Assembly (NCBI GenBank): GCA_900555855.1
Contig: USML01000007.1
Span: 1-31,400 of the forward strand
Origin: an uncultured Eubacteriales bacterium
GTDB taxonomy: Bacteria > Bacillota > Clostridia > Oscillospirales > Butyricicoccaceae
DNA length: 31,400 nucleotides
Direction: 5' to 3'
Part shown: positions 1 to 7,436 of the stretch, piece by piece
Position numbering within the stretch: the stretch's first letter is position 1
Layout: every line of letters begins with the position of its first letter
The notes under the pieces: generated by a model
What the model was told of the DNA's origin: nothing
Seen by the model: only the letters and a program-made list of their open reading frames with translations
The model's database searches: none
Translations under genes and position numbers: made by a program

Positions 1-713
1 GCCGCCAGGGCATTGAAATTCAGGTTGGTGAGCAGGATGCCCTTGGTGGTGCCGGTGGTGCCGCCGGAATAGAGGATGACGGCGGCCTCCGTGCTCTCCT
101 TTTCCGCCCGGTATTTCCAGTGGTAGCGCTTGCCCATGCGGAGGAAATCCTTCCAGCGGAGGACGGGGGCGTCGTCGGGGATCTTGCGGATCTTGCGGCC
201 CTCGGTAAGCATATAGCCTGCCTTCAGGGGCTGGGAAAGGGCGTCCTTGATGGAGGCAATGATGATATTGCTCAGGTCCACATTCTGCCGGATGGCCTCA
301 AACTTATGATAGAACTGATCCAGCGTGATGGCGGCGATGGAGCCGGATTCCTTCAGGAAAAACTCGATCTCCCGCTCGGAGGACAGGGGATGCACCATGT
401 TGCACACCGCGCCCACCAGATTCACCGCGTAAAACATGATGGCGGCCTGGGGGCAGTTGGGCAGGCAGATGGTGACCCGGTCATTGGAGCGGATGCCGAT
501 GGCCTTCAGCGAACGGGCGCAGAGCTCGATCTGCTGGACAAAATCCCGGTAGGTGGTGCTGCGGCCCATAAAATCATAGGCCACATAGTCGGGATATTTC
601 TGCGCGACGCGCTCCACCGCCTCAAACATGGTGCCCTCGAAATACTCCAGATGGGCGGGAATGTCGCCCAGGCTCTTGAGCCAGGGCATTCTGACGCTTG
701 CTGCTTCACTCAT
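1..713 (-). CDS. AMP-binding acyl-CoA synthetase (N-terminal part, cut by window edge)
   Basis: Adenylate-forming enzyme of the ANL superfamily, expected to activate a carboxylic acid with ATP and load it onto CoA. About 237 N-terminal residues are visible. The phosphate-binding loop YSGGTTGTTKG lies at about residues 215-225. Before it are the usual N-terminal features, including a TYRDFVQQI segment, an NDRVTICLPNCPQ segment and AVNLVGAVCNMVHP. The C-terminal half, with the second adenylation motifs, lies outside the window. Two in-frame ATGs are possible. The one at 719 overlaps the upstream stop (TAATG). The one at 713 is better spaced from the AGGTG ribosome-binding site and is used here. 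It is the third gene of a marR - E2-like - synthetase operon. Family assignment is firm; the substrate (fatty, aryl or other acid) cannot be read from this part. Confidence 0.9.
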   Translation of the reverse strand, partial: MSEAASVRMPWLKSLGDIPAHLEYFEGTMFEAVERVAQKYPDYVAYDFMGRSTTYRDFVQQIELCARSLKAIGIRSNDRVTICLPNCPQAAIMFYAVNLVGAVCNMVHPLSSEREIEFFLKESGSIAAITLDQFYHKFEAIRQNVDLSNIIIASIKDALSQPLKAGYMLTEGRKIRKIPDDAPVLRWKDFLRMGKRYHWKYRAEKESTEAAVILYSGGTTGTTKGILLTNLNFNALA

Positions 714-718
714 TTGCA

Positions 719-1618
719 TTACACCTTTTTCTTATCTTTCTTGTCTTCAAGCTCCACCGTCTGCGCCGCAGGCAGCTCCAGCAGCTCCGGATGCTCCAGA
801 AGATGCTTCAGCAGGCGGATGGATTTGGAATAATAATAGCCGTCGGCCAGGCGCTCGTCGATGGTGAGGCCCAGATCCAGCGTTTCCCGCATTTCATAGG
901 TCCCGTCGGGCTGGAAGACGGGGGTCATCTTTTTCTCGCCGATGATGCAGAAGAGGGAGCAGGTGCCCCAGTTGGTGAGATGATGATAGCCGGAGCGCAG
1001 TCGGATGGAGCCCAGATTGGACAGCACCATGGTGCAGTAATAGGGGTCCGTCTCGATGATGGAGGCGGGGATCCAGCCATGAATATCCAGCCGGGTCAGG
1101 ACCCAGACGATAAACTTGCCCAGGAACCGGGGCATCCGGTTGAAGAGGTTCATATTGTCGGTGGAGGCGTCCACCTTGTCGGAGCGGCAGGAGCTGATCT
1201 GCCGGAAGATATCCGCATGAAGGCTGGTAAGGGTGCTTTCGTCCGTTGCGTGGACCACGGCCAGCGCCTCGCCGGCATCGTCGGAAAAGAGCTTTTTCAC
1301 CACGAAGGCCGCGGAGACCTCCCGGCGCTGGTAAAAGTTTTTGTTGGCGATAAAGCGGTTGAGCTTGGGCCGCAGGGTCACGGTCTTGACCAGAGCCGCC
1401 AGGATCACATGGAACAGGGTGTAGGGAAAATCCGAGGGCTGGGCGTTTTTCTGCGCCAGAAAGGCGTTTATCGGCCCCAGATCGATGCGCTCCGAGATAT
1501 AGGCCTCGTTGTCGCAGCGGTTGGGATAGATCAGCGGCGTGATAAAGTGCATCCCGTCCAGATCCCGGATGAGCGTCCCGTCCTTCCGGTCGCCAAAGCG
1601 GCGTTTTTCCTGTTTCAT
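719..1618 (-). CDS. E2-like (2-oxoacid dehydrogenase acyltransferase fold) protein lacking the catalytic His
   Basis: A 299-residue protein resembling the catalytic domain of dihydrolipoamide acyltransferases (CAT/E2 superfamily), with no lipoyl or E1/E3-binding domain. The segment FPYTLFHVILAALVKTVTLRP at about 64-84 and the C-terminal LGLTIDERLADG at about 249-260 fit the family. In E2 enzymes the latter motif is DHRxxDG, with His as general base. Here it reads DERLADG: Glu255 (codon GAG, 856-854) replaces His, while Asp259 and Gly260 remain. The protein may therefore be non-catalytic or use altered chemistry. The C-terminus is a lysine-rich tail. Its start overlaps the marR stop (ATGA) and its stop overlaps the synthetase start, so the three are probably translationally coupled. 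Pairing with an acyl-CoA synthetase suggests a role in acyl transfer or condensation, but the actual reaction is unknown. Confidence 0.75.
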   Translation of the reverse strand: MKQEKRRFGDRKDGTLIRDLDGMHFITPLIYPNRCDNEAYISERIDLGPINAFLAQKNAQPSDFPYTLFHVILAALVKTVTLRPKLNRFIANKNFYQRREVSAAFVVKKLFSDDAGEALAVVHATDESTLTSLHADIFRQISSCRSDKVDASTDNMNLFNRMPRFLGKFIVWVLTRLDIHGWIPASIIETDPYYCTMVLSNLGSIRLRSGYHHLTNWGTCSLFCIIGEKKMTPVFQPDGTYEMRETLDLGLTIDERLADGYYYSKSIRLLKHLLEHPELLELPAAQTVELEDKKDKKKV

Positions 1619-2076
1619 GCGTTTTCCCCCAATTCTGCCCCGCGGGGCTTTTCTGCTTTGCTGATAAGCTCCGTGAGCGACTGCAGCACCCGGGCGAAGG
1701 TGCGAAGCTCCTCCGGGCTGAAGCGCTCCTTCAGCGCCCGCACCGCCCGGGCCAGCGCCCCGTCGCTCTCGGTGCAGTAGCGCATGAACTTGTCTGTCAC
1801 ATGGAGATGGGATTCCCGCCGGTCCTCCGGGGAGGGCGTCTTGCGGATATAGCCCTTTTGGATCAGGTTATTCACCTTATAGGTGGCGTTTGGCTGAGAG
1901 ATGCCGATGCAGTCGGCAAACTGCTTGACGGTGGGGCCGCGGAGCAGATAGATCACATCCACGGCATAGGCCTCCGAGGCGCTGAGGCTGCCGTCCCGCT
2001 CCCGCAGGAGACGGAACAGGCCCTGGTAGCTCAGCAGCCGGAAGCTCTCATAGCATTGGATCACACAACGAAACAA
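1615..2076 (-). CDS. MarR-family transcriptional regulator (TTG start)
   Basis: A 153-residue winged-helix regulator of the MarR family, expected to act as a dimeric repressor. The helix-turn-helix lies around PTVKQFADCIGISQPNATYK and is followed by a wing with the EDRRE motif (D-x-R type). Flanking helices form the dimer interface. The reading frame is open further upstream, to 2160, but that extension contains the promoter. The TTG at 2076 is preceded by a perfect AGGAGG (2085-2090) with an 8-nt spacer, so it is taken as the start. It heads the operon with the E2-like protein and the acyl-CoA synthetase, and is probably autoregulated through the palindrome at 2102-2119. The ligand is unknown; an acyl-CoA or a fatty/aryl acid would fit the neighbours (inference). 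Confidence 0.88.
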   Translation of the reverse strand: MFRCVIQCYESFRLLSYQGLFRLLRERDGSLSASEAYAVDVIYLLRGPTVKQFADCIGISQPNATYKVNNLIQKGYIRKTPSPEDRRESHLHVTDKFMRYCTESDGALARAVRALKERFSPEELRTFARVLQSLTELISKAEKPRGAELGENA

Positions 2077-2101
2077 GAAAAGCGCCTCCTGTCGCAGAAA
2101 A

Positions 2102-2119
2102 AGTTCAAAATTTAAAACT
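2102..2119. promoter_or_regulatory. Candidate MarR operator palindrome
   Basis: An 18-bp imperfect palindrome, AGTTnnAAATTTnnAACT, symmetric at 14 of 18 positions. It lies just downstream of the marR -10 box and covers the expected transcription start. Size and position fit autorepression by a MarR dimer. Binding is inferred, not shown. Confidence 0.5.
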
Positions 2120-2124
2120 AACTC

Positions 2125-2153
2125 ATTATACCTGACAGGCTGAAAATTGTCAA
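2125..2153 (-). promoter_or_regulatory. Sigma-70-type promoter of the marR operon
   Basis: Reading on the minus strand, a perfect TTGACA (2153-2148), a 17-nt spacer and a perfect TATAAT (2130-2125). Transcription should start near 2118, leaving a short leader before the AGGAGG and TTG start. Confidence 0.9.
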
Positions 2154-2228
2154 GAACCAATGGAATGGGGGGGAAAACTTAAAAATCGGCAAAAAATAGG
2201 AAAATCAGGTGCAAAATCAAATGAAAAG

Positions 2229-2237
2229 TGCTATAGT
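2229..2237 (+). promoter_or_regulatory. Extended -10 promoter of trkA-trkH
   Basis: TGC-TATAGT is an extended -10 element. No good -35 is visible at the right distance (only GTGCAA-like bases), so the extended TG motif probably compensates. It is divergent from the marR promoter. Confidence 0.55.
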
Positions 2238-2281
2238 GGGCTTACATCCCAACGGGGAGCCCAAAACGGAAACAGAACGAC

Positions 2282-2301
2282 GCCGGGCAAGACGGCCCGG
2301 C
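2282..2301 (+). promoter_or_regulatory. GC hairpin in the trkA leader
   Basis: GCCGGGC (2282-2288) and GCCCGGC (2295-2301) form a perfect 7-bp stem with a 6-nt loop. It ends two bases before the trkA ribosome-binding site (AAGGA, 2304-2308). No U-tract follows, so it is not a terminator. It may affect mRNA stability or initiation. Confidence 0.5.
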
Positions 2302-2318
2302 AGAAGGAACAGAACAGT

Positions 2319-3710
2319 ATGTTTGAAAACAGAAAAGAGGCCCCAAAGGGCCTGAAGATCATTATCGTAGGCTGCGGCAAGGTGGGCGCCACGCTGGTGG
2401 ACCAGCTGAGCCAGGAGGGCCACGACATCACCGTGGTGGACAAAAACGCCGCGCGGGTGCAGAGCATTGCCAATCAGTATGATGTGATGGGCTTTGCGGG
2501 CAACGGCGCCAGCTACAGCGTGCAGAAGGAGGCCGGCGTGCAGGAGGCAGATCTGCTCATCGCCGTCACCGGCTCCGACGAGCTGAACCTTTTGTGCTGC
2601 ACCGTGGCCAAGCAGGCGGCAGACTGCGCCGCCATCGCCCGGGTGCGCACGCCGGATTACAGCCGGGAGGTCAGCTACCTGCGGGAGAAGCTGGGCCTTG
2701 CCATGATCATCAATCCCGAGCTGGAATCCGCCACGGAGGCGGCCCGCATTTTGCTGATGCCCACGGCGCTGGAGGTGGATTCCTTTGCCCACGGGCAGGC
2801 GGAGATGATCAAGATCAAGATCCCCGAGGGCAACCGGCTCTGCGGCATGACGCTGGCAGAGCTGGGCCGGGAGATCTCCCAGGAGATCCTGATCTGCGCC
2901 GTGGAGCGGGAGGGAAAGGTGACCATCCCCGGCGGCGGCTTTGACATCCGGGCGGGAGACATCATCTCCTTCGCCGCCTCCCGGGCGGTGAGCAAGAAGT
3001 TTCTGGCGGACATCGGCTTCAAGACCAACGCCGTCCGCAACACGCTGATCATCGGCGGCGGAAAGTCCGCCTATTATCTGACCACCCAGCTTTTGAGCAT
3101 GGGCATCGATGTGAAGATCATTGAGAACGACCGGGCCCGGTGCGAGGAGCTGAGCATCCTGCTGCCCAAGGCCGTCATCATCAACGGCGACGGCACCAAC
3201 GAGGATCTGCTCCGGGAGGAGGGCATCGCCTATGCGGAATCGGTGGTGGCGCTGACGGGCATCGACGAGGAAAATATCCTGCTGACGCTGTATGCCAGAA
3301 GGGTCTCCCAGGCCAAGGTCATCACCAAGATCAACCGGATCACCTTCAACGAGGTCATCAACGGCCTGGATCTGGGCTCCGTGGTCTATCCCAAGTATAT
3401 CACGGCGGAGGCCATCATCCGCTATGTCCGCGCCAAGAAGGACTCCATGGATAACAACAACATCGAGAGCCTTTACCACATGTTCGGCCATCGGGCGGAG
3501 GCCATCGAGTTTTATGTTCGGGCCGGCTCCGAGGTCACGGGCGTCACCCTGCAGGAGCTGCCGCTGAAGGAGGGGCTGCTGGTCTGCTGCATCTACCGGG
3601 GCGGCAGGGTCATCATCCCCGGCGGCCGGGACTGCATCCAGCCGGGCGACACCGTTATGATCGTCACCACCCACCGGGGCCTCAACGACCTGCGGGATAT
3701 TCTGGCGTGA
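2319..3710 (+). CDS. trkA: Trk potassium uptake regulatory subunit TrkA
   Basis: A 463-residue cytoplasmic gating subunit of the Trk K+ transporter, of normal length for TrkA. It holds two RCK units. The first Rossmann fold begins KIIIVGCGKVG (GxGxxG at residues 18-23), with the strand-end acidic residue in the VVDK segment, and is followed by a TrkA_C domain. The second begins NTLIIGGGKS and ends in a TrkA_C domain. These folds bind NAD(H) and nucleotides and open or close the TrkH pore. The ATG at 2319 has AAGGA 10 nt upstream. The open frame continues to 2160, but that part carries the promoter and leader hairpin. trkH follows after 16 nt, so the two form one operon. The second Rossmann motif (GGGKSA) is slightly degenerate, as is common in TrkA. 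Confidence 0.95.
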   Translation: MFENRKEAPKGLKIIIVGCGKVGATLVDQLSQEGHDITVVDKNAARVQSIANQYDVMGFAGNGASYSVQKEAGVQEADLLIAVTGSDELNLLCCTVAKQAADCAAIARVRTPDYSREVSYLREKLGLAMIINPELESATEAARILLMPTALEVDSFAHGQAEMIKIKIPEGNRLCGMTLAELGREISQEILICAVEREGKVTIPGGGFDIRAGDIISFAASRAVSKKFLADIGFKTNAVRNTLIIGGGKSAYYLTTQLLSMGIDVKIIENDRARCEELSILLPKAVIINGDGTNEDLLREEGIAYAESVVALTGIDEENILLTLYARRVSQAKVITKINRITFNEVINGLDLGSVVYPKYITAEAIIRYVRAKKDSMDNNNIESLYHMFGHRAEAIEFYVRAGSEVTGVTLQELPLKEGLLVCCIYRGGRVIIPGGRDCIQPGDTVMIVTTHRGLNDLRDILA

Positions 3711-3726
3711 GCCGCGGAGGAGCCTT

Positions 3727-5187
3727 ATGAACCGTTCCATCATCCGTTATATTTTAGGCTGTGTGCTGACGGTGGAGGGCCTTCTGATGCTCACCGTCTG
3801 CGGGGCGGCCCTCTGGTATGGCGAGGCCCAGGGCTGGACCTATCTGGCCGTGGGCGGGGGCGCGGCGCTTTTGGGCCTTCTGCTGATCCGCAAAAAGCCG
3901 GCGAGCACGGTCTTTTACCTGAAGGAGGGCTGCGTCAGCACGGCGCTGAGCTGGATGCTCATGAGCCTTGTGGGCTGTCTGCCCCTGTATCTCACCGGGG
4001 AGATCCCCGGCTTTACCGATGCGCTGTTTGAGACGGTCTCCGGCTTTACCACCACCGGCGCCAGCATCCTCTCCGATGTGGAGGCGCTGAGCCATTGCGC
4101 CCTGTTCTGGCGCAGCCTGACCCACTGGATCGGCGGCATGGGCGTGCTGGTGTTTCTGCTGGCGGTGGTGCCGCTGAACGGCGGCTACCACATGAACCTG
4201 ATGCGGGCGGAATCCCCCGGCCCCTCCGTGGGCAAGCTGGTGCCCAAGGTCCGGGCCACGGCGCGGATCCTCTATCTGATCTATATCGGCATGACGGCGC
4301 TGGAGCTTCTGCTGCTCCTGCTGGGGCGGATGCCCACCTTTGAAGCCATCTGCACCAGCATGGCCACCGCCGGCACCGGCGGCTTCGGCCTGAAAAACGA
4401 CAGCATGGCCAGCTATTCGCCCTATCTCCAGTGGGTGGTGGCCATCTTCATGCTGCTGTTTGCCGTCAACTTCAACGCCTATTACCTGCTGCTGCTGCGC
4501 CGCTTCCGGGAGGCATTTTCCATGGAGGAGGTCCATTGCTTTTTTGGCATTGTGGGCGCGGCTGTCCTGGTGATCTTCTGTGCCATCCTCAAAAGCTGTA
4601 ACGGCGTGTTTGACGCGCTGACCAAGACGGTCTTTCAGGTGGCGTCGGTGGTCAGCTCCACCGGCTACTGCAGCACGGACTTTAATCTCTGGCCCCAGAC
4701 GGCCCGGCTGACCCTGGTGCTGCTGATGTTTGTGGGGGCCTGCGCCGGCAGCACCGGCGGCGGCTTCAAGGTCTCCCGCCTGGTGATCCTGGTAAAGTCC
4801 ATCAAGAAGGAGTTTGGCTCCTATATCCATCCCAAGAGCGTCAAAAAGGTCCGCATGGACGGTAAGCCCATCGAGCATGAGGTGGTGCGCTCCACCAATG
4901 TTTATTTTATCACCTTCATGCTGATCTATGTGGCGTCGGTCTTTCTGGTGAGCCTGGAGGGGCAGGATCTGGGCACCTGCTTCACCGCGGTTCTGGCCAC
5001 GCTGAACAATATCGGCCCGGGCCTCAACGCCGTCGGCCCCGCCGCCAACTTCGGCGGACTGGCGGGCTTTTCCAAGTGGGTCCTGATCTTCGATATGCTG
5101 GCGGGGCGGCTGGAGCTGTTCCCCGTGCTGATCCTGTTCCATCCCGCCCTGTGGAAGGACGCCCTGGCCAGCCGCCGCAGGAAATGA
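3727..5187 (+). CDS. trkH: Trk potassium channel/transporter membrane subunit TrkH
   Basis: A 486-residue polytopic membrane protein forming the K+ pore of the Trk system. The four pseudo-repeated selectivity-filter loops are visible: TTTGA at about 108-112, TAGTGGFG at about 214-221, SSTGY at about 310-314 and NNIGPGL at about 427-433. The GSTGGGFK segment at about 341-348 matches the conserved loop in the third repeat. GGAGGAG lies just before the ATG. It is directly downstream of trkA with a 16-nt gap, and transcription ends at the 5216-5258 hairpin. TrkG/KtrB-type relatives share the fold, but the length and the TrkA partner favour TrkH. Confidence 0.95.
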   Translation: MNRSIIRYILGCVLTVEGLLMLTVCGAALWYGEAQGWTYLAVGGGAALLGLLLIRKKPASTVFYLKEGCVSTALSWMLMSLVGCLPLYLTGEIPGFTDALFETVSGFTTTGASILSDVEALSHCALFWRSLTHWIGGMGVLVFLLAVVPLNGGYHMNLMRAESPGPSVGKLVPKVRATARILYLIYIGMTALELLLLLLGRMPTFEAICTSMATAGTGGFGLKNDSMASYSPYLQWVVAIFMLLFAVNFNAYYLLLLRRFREAFSMEEVHCFFGIVGAAVLVIFCAILKSCNGVFDALTKTVFQVASVVSSTGYCSTDFNLWPQTARLTLVLLMFVGACAGSTGGGFKVSRLVILVKSIKKEFGSYIHPKSVKKVRMDGKPIEHEVVRSTNVYFITFMLIYVASVFLVSLEGQDLGTCFTAVLATLNNIGPGLNAVGPAANFGGLAGFSKWVLIFDMLAGRLELFPVLILFHPALWKDALASRRRK

Positions 5188-5215
5188 GCCTGGATCCGGT
5201 TTTTTGTATTTTTTT

Positions 5216-5258
5216 GCAAAAGCCCGGCGGAAGCCTTGCAAAAAAACCGGGCTTTTGC
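5216..5258 (+). terminator. Hairpin terminator after trkH
   Basis: GCAAAAGCCCGG (5216-5227) and CCGGGCTTTTGC (5247-5258) are perfect 12-bp inverted repeats around a 19-nt loop. T residues fall within the 3' arm rather than after it, so it may be only partly efficient. The downstream promoter is nested in it. Confidence 0.7.
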
Positions 5259-5264
5259 TATCAT
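5236..5264 (+). promoter_or_regulatory. Promoter of the serine hydrolase gene, nested in the trkH terminator
   Basis: TTGCAA (5236-5241), a 17-nt spacer and TATCAT (5259-5264) preceded by TGC (extended -10). The -35 lies in the terminator loop and the spacer contains the whole 3' arm of the stem. Confidence 0.75.
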
Positions 5265-5304
5265 AAGGGCAATGATTCTTTCTTTTCCAGAGGAGACCAC
5301 TGCT

Positions 5305-6720
5305 ATGAAGTATGATCTGAACGCGCTGGACGCCGCGCTGAGCGCCCGCATCCAGAAGAAAAAGCTCCCCGGCGTTTCTGTCTGCGTCCGCGGACCCGAG
5401 GGCGTCATCTTTGAAAAGGGCTATGGCGTCGCCAACGACAAGGGCATGCCCCTGAACGAGCACACCATGATGGGCATTGCGTCCATGAGCAAATCCACCG
5501 CCACGCTGGCGCTGTGTATCCTGGCCACGGAGGGCAAGTGCTCCTTCCACGATCCCGTCACCAAATATTTCCCCACCTTCCGCATGAAGGGCATCCCGGC
5601 CGACAATGTGACCCTGCATCATCTGGCGACCCATACCGCCGGCATCCCGCCCATGGAGCCGCTGGAGTGGTCCATCGCGCTGAACAGCACCCAGCGGGCG
5701 GAGACCGACTGGACCCGCGCCATGCGGGCCACCGCGCCCAACCAGATGAACACCATCCAGCAGGTGGTGGATTATATCTCCGAGGGCCGCTACCCCACGC
5801 TGGGCGAGCCGGGCCTTTATATGAGCTATTCCAACGAGGGCTATGCCATCCTCTCCTATGTGGTGGATCAGGCGGCGGGCTATCCGCTGGAGCAGTTTCT
5901 GAAGGATCGGGTCTTTGGGCCCATGGGCATGACCCGCACCGTTCTGGATGAAGACGCTTCCGAAGCCCGCGCCATGGCCGGCGGCAACATCACCAGCCTT
6001 TGGGAGCGGGACGAGGAAGGCAACTTCACCTGCGACGACGGCTGGAGCGTCCTGCCGCCCTTCCGGTCCTGCGCCTGCGTCAAGTCCACGGCCCACGACA
6101 TGGCCCGCTACTATCAGTGCATCTCCAACCACGGCGTTCTGGATGGGGAGCAGGTGATCCCCGCCGCCGCGGCGGATATGATGGTGGGCGAAGCCTTCCC
6201 CCTGACGGAAAAGCCCTATTACTGCTACGGCCTGAACAAGCGCCTTTGGAAGGGCCACACCATCTGCGAGCATTCCGGCGGCCTCCACGGCGTTTCCACC
6301 CACGGCGGCCTGCTGCTGGGCGAGAATTACGGCTTTGCCGCGTTGTGCAACGAGGGCGATCAGGACACCGACGACCTGTGCCAGATGATGTATAACATGA
6401 TCATCGGCCAGCCGCTGGAGGAGCCGCACATCTGGCTCCATCCCACGGAGCAGCCCTTCAGCGATCCGGAGATGCTGCTGGGCAGCTACATCTGCCACGA
6501 GGGCGAGCCTGTGATCATGAAGGTCTATCAGGACGAAAAGGGCCAGCTGATGGCCAGCCGTCCCGCCGGTGAATACCGCATGGTCCACTGCGGTGAGGGC
6601 TGGTTCCAGTTCTATAACAAGAACAACGAGCTGATGGGCCGCTGCCACTTCTGGGTGCGCGACGGCAAGGCCTGGGGCGTGCAGGTCTATACCCGCATCT
6701 ATCAGCGCATCGAAGACTGA
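5305..6720 (+). CDS. Beta-lactamase/DD-peptidase-family serine hydrolase (class C fold)
   Basis: A 471-residue protein of the beta-lactamase superfamily (Pfam Beta-lactamase, class C/esterase-like). The three active-site motifs are present: SMSK at 60-63 (nucleophile Ser60, Lys63), YSN at 175-177 and HSGG at 323-326 in place of KTG. HSGG-type third motifs are common in esterase and D-peptidase members. A C-terminal region of about 100 residues follows, similar to the lipocalin-like domains found after this catalytic domain. No signal peptide is visible, so it may be cytoplasmic. The ATG at 5305 has AGGAG 9 nt upstream. It is a single-gene unit with its own promoter and a bidirectional terminator after it. 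The substrate (D-amino peptide, ester or beta-lactam) cannot be assigned; a resistance role is not supported. Confidence 0.88.
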   Translation: MKYDLNALDAALSARIQKKKLPGVSVCVRGPEGVIFEKGYGVANDKGMPLNEHTMMGIASMSKSTATLALCILATEGKCSFHDPVTKYFPTFRMKGIPADNVTLHHLATHTAGIPPMEPLEWSIALNSTQRAETDWTRAMRATAPNQMNTIQQVVDYISEGRYPTLGEPGLYMSYSNEGYAILSYVVDQAAGYPLEQFLKDRVFGPMGMTRTVLDEDASEARAMAGGNITSLWERDEEGNFTCDDGWSVLPPFRSCACVKSTAHDMARYYQCISNHGVLDGEQVIPAAAADMMVGEAFPLTEKPYYCYGLNKRLWKGHTICEHSGGLHGVSTHGGLLLGENYGFAALCNEGDQDTDDLCQMMYNMIIGQPLEEPHIWLHPTEQPFSDPEMLLGSYICHEGEPVIMKVYQDEKGQLMASRPAGEYRMVHCGEGWFQFYNKNNELMGRCHFWVRDGKAWGVQVYTRIYQRIED

Positions 6721-6735
6721 TCTCTGCAAAAAAAC

Positions 6736-6766
6736 ACCGGCGGCGTGAATTGCTCACGCCGCCGGT
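6736..6766. terminator. Bidirectional terminator between convergent genes
   Basis: ACCGGCGGCGTGA (6736-6748) and TCACGCCGCCGGT (6754-6766) form a perfect 13-bp stem with a 5-nt loop. TTCTTAT follows on the plus strand. Seven A residues precede it, giving a U-tract for minus-strand transcripts. Confidence 0.9.
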
Positions 6767-6788
6767 TCTTATATGCGGTTTTTCTGCG

Positions 6789-7436
6789 TTACAGGCGCCC
6801 GCTACCTTCCTCTGCGGCAGACCGCTGGCAAAAGGCCACCAGCTCCGGCAGCAGCAGGGGCAGCAGCAGCGCCCCAAGACCGCAGCGCAGCCAGGTGGAG
6901 GCGGGCTCCAGCCGGGAGATCACAGCGTCATAAAAGCCCGGGCCCACAAGCTCCAGCATGGGCTGGTAGCCGGTCAGCGCCGTGATCTGCCAGAGCGCGC
7001 TGCCCAGCCAGGGCAGCAGAAGGAGGATGGCGGCAGTCCGCCAGGCCCAGAGCGTCTCGCAGTCGCTTTGCATCAGCCAGCGCAGCAGCAGCCACAGCGC
7101 TCCCGGCACGCTCAGCAGTCCCAGACATACCAGCGCCGGAGGGATCGTTCCGGCGGCAAAATGCAGGATCGCGCCTGCGCCGCCGCCCAGCGCTCCCAGC
7201 AGCAGAAGTCCGGCGCAGACCCGGCGCTGCCAGCCGGAGACCGCCCGGGGAAGGACGGAGAGCAGCAGGCCGCAGCCCAAAAAGGCGGGGATCCAGTTGA
7301 GAAACAGCCGGTCATACAGCGGCCGCTCCACGGTGAACTGCCCGGCGGTCAGCACCAGCGCCATGCCCCAGAAAAGCGAAAGGGCAGTCCGGCGCGCCTG
7401 CGCCGCGGGGGAACGGCCGGCTTCGGGGTTCGTCAT
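6789..7436 (-). CDS. Unknown polytopic membrane protein
   Basis: A 215-residue hydrophobic protein that I do not recognise. About five or six membrane segments are visible, for example SLFWGMALVLTAG, IPAFLGCGLLLSVL, VCAGLLLLGALGGG, PALVCLGLLSVPGALWLLL, AAILLLLPWLG and the C-terminal LGALLLPLLLPELVAF. There is a short charged N-terminus and no catalytic motif. The ATG overlaps the stop of the upstream AT-rich gene (ATGA), and GGAGG lies 10 nt upstream inside that gene, so the two are probably co-translated. Its base composition matches the GC-rich genome whereas its partner's does not. It ends at the bidirectional terminator at 6736-6766. A function as partner or anchor of the secreted protein is possible but speculative. 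Confidence 0.75.
   Translation of the reverse strand: MTNPEAGRSPAAQARRTALSLFWGMALVLTAGQFTVERPLYDRLFLNWIPAFLGCGLLLSVLPRAVSGWQRRVCAGLLLLGALGGGAGAILHFAAGTIPPALVCLGLLSVPGALWLLLRWLMQSDCETLWAWRTAAILLLLPWLGSALWQITALTGYQPMLELVGPGFYDAVISRLEPASTWLRCGLGALLLPLLLPELVAFCQRSAAEEGSGRL

Noticed and set aside
2238..2318. c-di-AMP (ydaO) riboswitch before trkA
   Set aside because: The leader is only about 75 nt, with one short hairpin; too small for the known structure.
2217..3743. 508-codon minus-strand frame opposite trkA
   Set aside because: Shadow of trkA; it also runs into the promoter region.
3754..6729. 991-codon open frame on the minus strand across trkH and the hydrolase
   Set aside because: Shadow frame: GC-rich codon bias of the two plus-strand genes suppresses stops. 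Its low-complexity His/Gly/Ala/Gln-rich translation matches no fold, and the plus-strand genes have clear motifs.
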